A stretch of DNA of 64,000 bases from Marivita cryptomonadis. Lineage in GTDB: Bacteria > Pseudomonadota > Alphaproteobacteria > Rhodobacterales > Rhodobacteraceae. Position numbers and translations under genes: made by a program. Numbering within the stretch: the stretch's first letter is position 1; each line of letters opens with the position of its first letter. The notes under the pieces are model-generated. The model was given only the letters and a program-made list of their open reading frames with translations, did not search any database and was not told the origin of the DNA. Below are positions 57,919 through 64,000 of the stretch, piece after piece. Where the stretch lies: contig NZ_JFKD01000009.1 of assembly GCF_002115725.1 (NCBI RefSeq), positions 62,001 to 126,000 of the forward strand. Direction: 5' to 3'.

Positions 57919-58695
57919 TTACCAGCGTCCGGTTGCTGCGCACCACATCAGGCGCAGCTTCTTGTACGCTTCAGACATGCCAAGCGTACCGTCCGCCACA
58001 AGCCGCGGGTCGGATTTGGCCTGTTTCAGGATCGGCCCTGCTTGCCACGCAGCAAGGGTAACCGGACGCGCCTCTGCCGGGATCGTTGACCGCGCTTGCC
58101 GGGATTTTACCAAACGGTCAAATCCTTGTCTGGCGAGGTCCCGCACCCCCTCGGGCCGTCCATCCACCAGCGGCCTGCGACCCTGTCGTTCCAGTTCGGG
58201 CACCGCCCGCAGGAATTGTGCGAGGCCACTGGCATAACCCAGATCGGTTAACGCCCCCGGCATGGTGCCGCTCAGACTTTGCGATGCCGCGCGCAGCAGG
58301 GACGCTGCCGTGTCTTCGATATATTTTGAAAATGCTGCCTGATCTTCAAACGGATCGCGATAAACGTCCCAAAGCCGCGCCTGAACAGCCTTCTGCAATT
58401 CGCGCGCGGCGGTCGCGTCCAGCACATGCGCCAAGGACGTCACCACTTCGTGACGCCGCACCAGACCACCGCTGGCAATCTCTTCCAGCGCATCGGTCCA
58501 CCATTGCAGACGCATTTCAGCGATGATCGCCTCTTTCGTCACCCAAGGCGCACGCGACACCTCGACATTGAAAGCATATATGGGAAACAACACCTTACGC
58601 AGCGCCACGGGGGCCGCCATCGTCGCGGCAAAGCGGTCAGGGTCGCCCTTTTCGACCAGTTTCGCACAGGCGATCAGATCGGCGTCAAAGCTCAT
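57919..58695 (-). CDS. Squalene/phytoene synthase-family protein
   Basis: The 258-residue protein matches the SQS/PSY fold: FAATMAAPVALRKVLFPIYAFNVEVSR, EMRLQWWTDALEEI and YIEDTAASLLRAASQ. The aspartate-rich motifs of true prenyl synthases are not clear, so the group could include the bacterial NDUFAF6-like members, whose role is unresolved. The ATG overlaps the cimA stop (ATGA), so it is coupled to cimA. Confidence 0.8.
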   Translation of the reverse strand: MSFDADLIACAKLVEKGDPDRFAATMAAPVALRKVLFPIYAFNVEVSRAPWVTKEAIIAEMRLQWWTDALEEIASGGLVRRHEVVTSLAHVLDATAARELQKAVQARLWDVYRDPFEDQAAFSKYIEDTAASLLRAASQSLSGTMPGALTDLGYASGLAQFLRAVPELERQGRRPLVDGRPEGVRDLARQGFDRLVKSRQARSTIPAEARPVTLAAWQAGPILKQAKSDPRLVADGTLGMSEAYKKLRLMWCAATGRW

Positions 58696-60311
58696 GCCAG
58701 GGCTGCATCCCGCACCAGTTTCCAACGCACCGCATCGAGCAATGCCTCGAACGACGCGTCGATGATGTTTGCGCTGACGCCAACAGTGGACCAGCGCCGC
58801 CCCTGCCCGTCTTCACTGTCGATGATGACGCGGGTCACGGCCTCTGTGCCGCCCTGCGTGATGCGCACCTTGAAGTCCACAAGCCGCAGATCGTCGATCA
58901 GCTCTTGATAGGGGCCAAGGTCTTTGGCCAGCGCTTTCGACAAAGCGTTCACCGGACCACGGTCATTGCCCATTTCGTCCATGGATTCGCTGACCGACAG
59001 CTTCTTTTCGTCGCCCACCTTGACCACAACCACGGCCTCGGAATGCGAGATCATCTTGTTATACTTGTTCTTCCGCCGCTCCACCGTCACGCGGTAGCGC
59101 TTGACCTCGAAAAACTCGGGCAGCATGCCCAGCTCATCACGCGCCAGCAGCTCGAAACTCGCCTGCGCGGTGTCGTAGGAATAGCCTTCGGATTCGCGCG
59201 CCTTGATCCGGTCAAGGATGCGGGCCATGGCCGGGTCTTTGTCCGGCACCTCGATCCCGGCTTCCGCCAGACGGCGGCGCAGATTCGATTGCCCCGCCTG
59301 ATTGGACATCGGGATCACCCGGCGGTTGCCCACCTTGGCAGGGTCGATATGTTCGTAGGTCGTCGGGTCCTTGAGGATCGCGCTGGCATGCAGCCCGGCC
59401 TTGTGGGCAAAGGCGGACGATCCGACATAGGCCGACTGTTTCAGCGGGACGCGGTTGAGGATTTCGTCCAGCATCCGGCTGATCTGCGTCATGCCTTCGA
59501 GCGCATCCAGCGTCACGCCTGTCTCATACGTACTGGCGTAAGGTTCCTTGAGCAGCAGCGTCGGGATCAGCGATGTCAGGTTCGCATTGCCGCAGCGTTC
59601 GCCAAGGCCATTGAGCGTGCCTTGAATCTGCCTTGCACCTGCATCGACGGCGGCCAATGTCGCGGCAACCGCCATTTCCGTGTCATTGTGGGTGTGGATG
59701 CCCACATGGGTGCCGGGAATGCCGCTGGCGATGACGGCTTCGGTGATCTTTGACACTTCGGACGGCAGCGCGCCGCCATTGGTGTCGCAAAGCACGATCC
59801 AGCGTGCGCCGGCCTCATAGGCGGCGTGAAGGCAGGTCAGCGCGTAGTCGGGATTGGCCTTGTAGCCGTCGAAGAAGTGCTCCGCGTCGAACAGCGCTTC
59901 GCGTTTCTGGGACACGATATGCGCGACCGAGGCGCGGATGTTTTCGACGTTTTCGTCCAGCGTGATGCCAAGGGCTGCGGTGACGTGGAAATCGTGGGTC
60001 TTGCCGACAAGACAGACCGACTTGGTGCCTGCGTTCATCACCGCCGCCAGAACGTCGTCATTCGCAGCCGAGCGGCCCGCGCGTTTGGTCATGCCAAAGG
60101 CGGTGACGGTGGCGCGGGTGTGGCCGACCTCTTCGAAAAACGCGCTGTCCGTGGGGTTCGCCCCCGGCCATCCGCCCTCGATATAGTCGATGCCAAGCGC
60201 GTCAAGCGCCTCAACGATGCGGTGTTTCTCGGGTGTGGAGAACTGCACGCCCTGCGTCTGCTGCCCGTCGCGCAGCGTGGTGTCGTAGAGGGTCAGGCGG
60301 GTTTTGGTCAT
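58692..60311 (-). CDS. cimA: Citramalate synthase CimA
   Basis: The enzyme condenses pyruvate with acetyl-CoA to (R)-citramalate for isoleucine. The 539-residue protein has the HMGL-like DTTLRDGQQTQGV, the metal-ligand GIHTHNDTE, NGLGERCGNANL, and a C-terminal regulatory LeuA-type dimer domain. The length and GAN-containing WPGANPTDSAFF match the CimA group rather than LeuA. It begins a coupled pair with the squalene-synthase-like gene. Confidence 0.92.
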   Translation of the reverse strand: MTKTRLTLYDTTLRDGQQTQGVQFSTPEKHRIVEALDALGIDYIEGGWPGANPTDSAFFEEVGHTRATVTAFGMTKRAGRSAANDDVLAAVMNAGTKSVCLVGKTHDFHVTAALGITLDENVENIRASVAHIVSQKREALFDAEHFFDGYKANPDYALTCLHAAYEAGARWIVLCDTNGGALPSEVSKITEAVIASGIPGTHVGIHTHNDTEMAVAATLAAVDAGARQIQGTLNGLGERCGNANLTSLIPTLLLKEPYASTYETGVTLDALEGMTQISRMLDEILNRVPLKQSAYVGSSAFAHKAGLHASAILKDPTTYEHIDPAKVGNRRVIPMSNQAGQSNLRRRLAEAGIEVPDKDPAMARILDRIKARESEGYSYDTAQASFELLARDELGMLPEFFEVKRYRVTVERRKNKYNKMISHSEAVVVVKVGDEKKLSVSESMDEMGNDRGPVNALSKALAKDLGPYQELIDDLRLVDFKVRITQGGTEAVTRVIIDSEDGQGRRWSTVGVSANIIDASFEALLDAVRWKLVRDAALA

Positions 60312-60382
60312 GGGTTGGCCTTTGTGCAGAGGGCCGCGCCCGACCCCGAAGCCTTGTCTTTACGGTCGATGCAACGTGCAAA

Positions 60383-60459
60383 GGGCAGTCCCCGGCCGCG
60401 GGCGGGGGAGAAGCCCCCGCCCATGGGGGCGGTCGGGGGCTGCCCGGCGTGCCGCCGGG
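60383..60459. repeat. GC-rich cruciform: nested and adjacent hairpins downstream of cysS
   Basis: An outer 15-bp imperfect stem (60383-60397 with 60431-60445, 13 matches) encloses GGGCGGGGG/CCCCCGCCC (60400-60422), and CCCGGC/GCCGGG (60443-60459) overlaps its end. It lies between the cysS stop and the cimA start and is probably a terminator or repeat element for cysS. Confidence 0.75.
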
Positions 60460-60480
60460 CTGGGTGGTTCGAGTGATGAA

Positions 60481-61884
60481 TCATTCAAGAATACCCCATT
60501 CGCCAACTCGGGCCGCAGATGAATTGAGCATCCATTTAGTGCCTTCCGGCGTATCCGAAATCATCACGCCGATTTCTGCGAGCCTGTCACGAATGAAGTC
60601 GGCTCTTGCGAAATCCCTGCGTTTCTTGGCTTCTGTCCTCTGATTGATCCAATACTCCGCTTTTTCCATAAATTGATCTGTAGGAGTGTCAGCTTCGTCA
60701 AACCACCAGTCGCCAAGCTCATCCGTCAGAAGCCCAACCATCTGCGCCCCGGCCAACAGGCCGGCTGCATCGCCTTCCCCGGCGAGCTTGTGCAACACCG
60801 AAATAACACCAGCGGTGTTGAGATCATCGGCAAGCGTCTCAACGATCTCTTTCGAAACCTCACCCGCCGCAACGCCATCTGTCATCCCCCGCCATTTGCG
60901 CAGCGTCGCCTCAGCCTCTTCGCGCTTCTTCTCGGTCCAATCCATCGGCTTGCGGTAATGCGTCGACAGGAACACGAACCGGATCACCTCACCCGGCACG
61001 CCATGATCCAGCAAGTCCCGCACAGTGAAGAAATTGCCCAGCGACTTGGACATTTTCTTGCCCTCGACCTGCAGCATCTCGTTATGCAGCCAGTAGCGGG
61101 CAAAGCCGTGGCCCGCGCATTTGCTCTGCGCGATTTCGTTCTCATGGTGCGGGAACATCAGGTCGTTGCCGCCGCCATGGATGTCGAACTGCTCGCCCAA
61201 CAGGTCATAGGCCATGGCCGAGCACTCGATGTGCCAGCCGGGGCGGCCCCGGCCCCAAGGGCTGTCCCAGCCGGGCAGATCGTCCGAGGACGGCTTCCAC
61301 ATGACGAAATCCATCGGGTTGCGCTTGTAGGGCGCAACCTCGACCCGGGCACCGGCGATCATGTCATCGACCGAACGGCCAGAGAGCTTGCCGTAGCTTT
61401 CTTTCCACGAGTCCACCGCAAAGAGCACATGGCCCTCGGCCTCATAGGCGTGGCCCTTGGCGATCAGGTCTTCGATCATCGCAATCATCTGCGCGATATA
61501 GCCCGTCGCACGAGGCTCTGCGGTGGGGCGCAGCGCACCGAGCGAGTCCATGTCGGCGTGATACCAACTGATCGTCTCGTCCGAGCGTTCGCGGATCAGA
61601 TCTTCAAGCGTTCCCACCGCCCCTGCCGCACGTCGGTTTTGCGCGGTCTCGTTGATGCGGTCGTCCACATCGGTGAAGTTGCGCACATAGGTGACGTGAT
61701 CGGCCCCGTAGACATGGCGCAATAGCCGGAAAAGCACATCGAACACGATCACCGGACGTCCGTTGCCCAGATGGGCGCGGTCATAGACGGTGGGCCCGCA
61801 GACATACATCCGCACGTTTTGCGGATCGAGAGAAGTGAATTCCTCTTTCTTGCGGGTGGCGGTGTTGGTCAGCCAGATGGTCAT
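60481..61884 (-). CDS. cysS: Cysteinyl-tRNA synthetase
   Basis: The 467-residue class I synthetase has the HIGH-type RAHLGNGRP preceded by the zinc Cys in VCGPTVYD, further zinc ligands in WHIECSAMA and HHENEIAQS, and KMSKS in [10 protein letters not shown]. The last about 80 codons are visibly lower in GC than the rest, although the protein keeps the expected [17 protein letters not shown]. That suggests local recombination. The start ATG at 61884 is normal. Confidence 0.96.
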   Translation of the reverse strand: MTIWLTNTATRKKEEFTSLDPQNVRMYVCGPTVYDRAHLGNGRPVIVFDVLFRLLRHVYGADHVTYVRNFTDVDDRINETAQNRRAAGAVGTLEDLIRERSDETISWYHADMDSLGALRPTAEPRATGYIAQMIAMIEDLIAKGHAYEAEGHVLFAVDSWKESYGKLSGRSVDDMIAGARVEVAPYKRNPMDFVMWKPSSDDLPGWDSPWGRGRPGWHIECSAMAYDLLGEQFDIHGGGNDLMFPHHENEIAQSKCAGHGFARYWLHNEMLQVEGKKMSKSLGNFFTVRDLLDHGVPGEVIRFVFLSTHYRKPMDWTEKKREEAEATLRKWRGMTDGVAAGEVSKEIVETLADDLNTAGVISVLHKLAGEGDAAGLLAGAQMVGLLTDELGDWWFDEADTPTDQFMEKAEYWINQRTEAKKRRDFARADFIRDRLAEIGVMISDTPEGTKWMLNSSAARVGEWGILE

Positions 61885-62128
61885 GGATGCTCCTCGCGGG
61901 CCGGGTTCGCGGCGGGAGTAGCAACTTCACTTCGATATGGGAATAGAAGACCGGCCCGCCAGATGGATTAGCGGATAATGCAGCAAATGTCTGTTGCGAT
62001 ACGGGTCATGACATGCACTTAGACGCGTTCGGGTTTTCCGGTCAAGGATTTTGCTCCACACCCTGTTCGATCTGGACTTTGGGGCGCAGGCTCTGGCAGG
62101 AGATGAGGGGCATCATTCGGAGACCCTC

Positions 62129-63310
62129 ATGCCAGCCTTGTCACACCGCATCACCACGCTCAACGGAGACGGATCCGACGGGTGGGACGTGTTCTACCGT
62201 GCCCGCGCCATGATCGCCGACGGAGTGCCGGTGACCGAGCTGACCATTGGAGAGCATGATATCGGCACCGATCCGTCGATCCTGAAAGCGATGTACGAGA
62301 GCGCTTTGGGCGGCCACACCGGGTACGCAATTGTACCGGGAATCAGTGCGTTGCGCGACGAAGTTGCAGCGCGGGTCGAGGCGCAGTCCGGTGTCCCAAC
62401 GCGTCGTGAGAACGTTCTGATCACACCCGGAGGACAGGCCGGGCTTTTCGCGGCACATATGGCGGTCTGTGCGCCGGGGGATGTGGCACTGTTCGTCGAT
62501 CCCTATTACGCGACCTATCCCGGCGTTCTGCGGTCGGTCGGTGCTGTGCCGCGAGCGGTGGAGACCCGGTCCTCGCAGGGATTCCTGCCGCAACGTGATG
62601 TGCTTAAAGCCGCCGTTGAAGCTGCGACGTCACTGCTGATCAACACACCGAACAATCCCACGGGCGCCGTCTACCCCCGCGCCACGTTACACGACATCGC
62701 CGAGGTGGTGACGGCGCAGGACATGTGGCTGATCTCGGACGAGGTCTATGACACGCAGGTCTGGGACGGTGCGCATATCAGCCCGCGTGCCCTGCCCGGT
62801 ATGGCCGAGCGCACATTGGTGATCGGGTCGATGTCCAAGAGCCACGCCATGACCGGAAGCCGCATCGGCTGGATCGTCGGACCAGAAGACGCGATCACCT
62901 GTCTGGTCGATCTGGCGACCAACACAACCTACGGCGTACCGGGATATATTCAGGACGCGGCGCTGTTCGGCTTGCGGACCGGCCTGCCGCTGGAAGCGCA
63001 AGTTGCCGAACCGTTCCGGCGAAGACGGGCCATTGCCGAGCGAATTCTGGCATCACAGACCGTTTTACGGATGATCCCCGCGCAGGGGGCGATGTACGTG
63101 ATGCTGGATGTGCGCGCGACCGGCATGAATGGTGAAGAGTTCGCCTTTGCGCTGCTTGATGCGCATCATATCGCAGTCATGCCGGGAGAGAGTTTCGGTC
63201 GATCTGCCGCCGGACATGTTCGGGTGGCGATGACGCAGGAGGACAGCCGGTTCAAAGCGGCGTTGCGCACTCTGTGCGAATTCGCGTCAGCACTCGCCAA
63301 GGCAGGATGA
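62129..63310 (+). CDS. Class I/II pyridoxal-phosphate aminotransferase
   Basis: The 393-residue enzyme has the fold-type I motifs GYAIVPGISALRDEVA, NTPNNPTGAVYPR, SDEVYD and the PLP lysine in GSMSKSHAMTGSRIG. It is an aspartate- or arginine:pyruvate-type aminotransferase; the amino donor cannot be read. GGAG lies 7 nt before the ATG at 62129. It overlaps the TfoX-C gene by four bases. Confidence 0.9.
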   Translation: MPALSHRITTLNGDGSDGWDVFYRARAMIADGVPVTELTIGEHDIGTDPSILKAMYESALGGHTGYAIVPGISALRDEVAARVEAQSGVPTRRENVLITPGGQAGLFAAHMAVCAPGDVALFVDPYYATYPGVLRSVGAVPRAVETRSSQGFLPQRDVLKAAVEAATSLLINTPNNPTGAVYPRATLHDIAEVVTAQDMWLISDEVYDTQVWDGAHISPRALPGMAERTLVIGSMSKSHAMTGSRIGWIVGPEDAITCLVDLATNTTYGVPGYIQDAALFGLRTGLPLEAQVAEPFRRRRAIAERILASQTVLRMIPAQGAMYVMLDVRATGMNGEEFAFALLDAHHIAVMPGESFGRSAAGHVRVAMTQEDSRFKAALRTLCEFASALAKAG

Positions 63311-63648
63311 TGTCCGAGCCGGTTTCGTCGATCCGCAATCTGGGGCCTGCGATGGATGCCGCCTGTGCCAAGGCCGGTATCACATCAGCTGAAGCACTGC
63401 GCGATATCGGCGCGGACGAGGCCTATCGGCGTTTGCTTTTGTCAGGCTTGCGACCGCATTTCATCGGCTATTACGTGCTGGTAATGGGGCTTCAGGGGCG
63501 GCCTTGGAACGACTGCAAGGGCGACGAGAAGAAAGCCCTGCGGGTGCGGTTCGATGCGATCAAGGCAGAGGTTGCCGGCCGAACTGATGGGATGCCACCG
63601 GGCATCGAGCAGTTTCTGGATCAGATCGGGGTTGTCCCCAAAAAATAA
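63307..63648 (+). CDS. TfoX C-terminal-domain protein
   Basis: The 113-residue protein is a single TfoX_C helical domain (SIRNLGPAMDAACAKAGITSAEALRDIGADEAYRRLL). TfoX/Sxy controls competence in gammaproteobacteria, but this isolated domain in alphaproteobacteria has no known role. Two adjacent ATGs (63307 and 63310) are possible starts; the first overlaps the aminotransferase stop by ATGA. Confidence 0.8.
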   Translation: MMSEPVSSIRNLGPAMDAACAKAGITSAEALRDIGADEAYRRLLLSGLRPHFIGYYVLVMGLQGRPWNDCKGDEKKALRVRFDAIKAEVAGRTDGMPPGIEQFLDQIGVVPKK

Positions 63649-63666
63649 GCCGGGCTGATGCCCGGC
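63649..63666 (-). terminator. Rho-independent terminator of ndk
   Basis: GCCGGGC (63649-63655) pairs with GCCCGGC (63660-63666) around a TGAT loop. The minus strand then reads TTATTTTTT, so it ends the ndk transcript; on the plus strand it lies right behind the TfoX-C stop. Confidence 0.88.
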
Positions 63667-63695
63667 CTACATGTCGTTCGCTTGCGAAGGTTGGC

Positions 63696-64000
63696 TTAGC
63701 CGACCAGTTCGAGCCCCGAGAAGAAGAACGCGATTTCTTCTGCTGCGGTTTCCGGTGCGTCGGAGCCGTGAACCGAGTTTTCACCAACGGATTCGGCAAA
63801 TTCTGCACGGATGGTGCCGGGGGCAGCATCGGCCGGGTTGGTGGCGCCCATGACTTCGCGGTTTTTCGCGATGGCGTTTTCACCTTCGAGAACCTGCACG
63901 ACAACCGGCTCGGACGCCATGAATTCGCACAGTTCGTCATAGAACGGGCGTTCGGCATGCACGGCGTAGAACTTGCCTGCCTGCGCTTTGGACAGGTGAA
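63696..64000 (-). CDS. ndk: Nucleoside diphosphate kinase, 3' part
   Basis: This is the C-terminal 100 residues of a protein whose 5' end lies beyond the right edge. [23 protein letters not shown] leads into the nucleotide-binding region and the catalytic phospho-histidine lies in [13 protein letters not shown]. The enzyme keeps NTP pools balanced. The frame is open to the window edge, so the start and N-terminus are not visible. Confidence 0.93.
   Translation of the reverse strand, partial: HLSKAQAGKFYAVHAERPFYDELCEFMASEPVVVQVLEGENAIAKNREVMGATNPADAAPGTIRAEFAESVGENSVHGSDAPETAAEEIAFFFSGLELVG

Overview
The window is a gene-dense (about 60% GC by eye) chromosomal segment of an alphaproteobacterium, most likely a marine Rhodobacterales (Roseobacter-group) species. 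The reasons are the nifR3(dusB)-ntrB-ntrC-ntrY-ntrX operon, an NtrC without the sigma54-contact motif, adjacent sciP and ctrA, DUF6477/DUF6456 proteins, an MttB-like methyltransferase and GC-rich hairpin clusters between genes. No rRNA or tRNA gene is visible, so the genus cannot be named.

Layout. 1-4.6 kb: the end of a membrane protein, an EF-hand protein, a 3-hydroxyisobutyrate-dehydrogenase-like enzyme and a penicillin-acylase-family hydrolase. 4.6-9.1 kb, minus strand: trkA-trkH and hfq-hflX. 9.3-13.9 kb: an accessory stretch between trkA and ntrX, two blocks that are usually neighbours in this group. It holds a Crp-family regulator, a small secreted protein, an 87-bp repeat present twice, a distinctly AT-rich gene with a PD-(D/E)XK nuclease core, and a secreted formylglycine-enzyme-like protein. 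13.9-21.2 kb: the complete nitrogen-control operon. 21.4-24.1 kb, plus strand: ispF-pgpA-pncC and amtB. 24.2-32.6 kb: a COQ10-like protein, hpt, a LysR regulator beside two c-type cytochromes, lipA behind a structured leader, DUF6456 and DUF6477 proteins and the MttB-like protein. 32.6-45.1 kb, mostly plus strand: guaA, a FadL porin with heptad repeats, metA, ppk2, trmFO, gluQ, hisI and a NifU-like scaffold. 45.2-51.1 kb, minus strand: recG, an unusual ligA, ctrA and sciP. 51.2-64 kb: mnmA, a glycosyltransferase, repair and cobalamin genes, cimA, cysS, an aminotransferase, a TfoX-C protein and the end of ndk.

How the genes work together. Nitrogen sensing (NtrBC, NtrYX) sits near the ammonium channel AmtB, which NtrC may control. 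Hfq, TrkAH and HflX form a post-transcriptional and ion-homeostasis block. CtrA and SciP are the cell-cycle pair: an activator and its inhibitor, with CtrA half-sites in front of ctrA. RecG, LigA and an AlkA-like glycosylase are repair functions.

The most unusual items are (i) the AT-rich solitary nuclease-like gene at 11077-12585, which also carries a C-terminal LamG/phage-tail-like domain and is bordered by repeats, (ii) an in-frame insertion of about 150 residues, lower in GC, in the helix-hairpin-helix domain of the NAD-dependent DNA ligase, (iii) a structured leader with a 19-codon frame in front of lipA, and (iv) the loss of the GAFTGA motif in both NtrC and NtrX. Family assignments rest on reading motifs and remembered family features; no database search was run.
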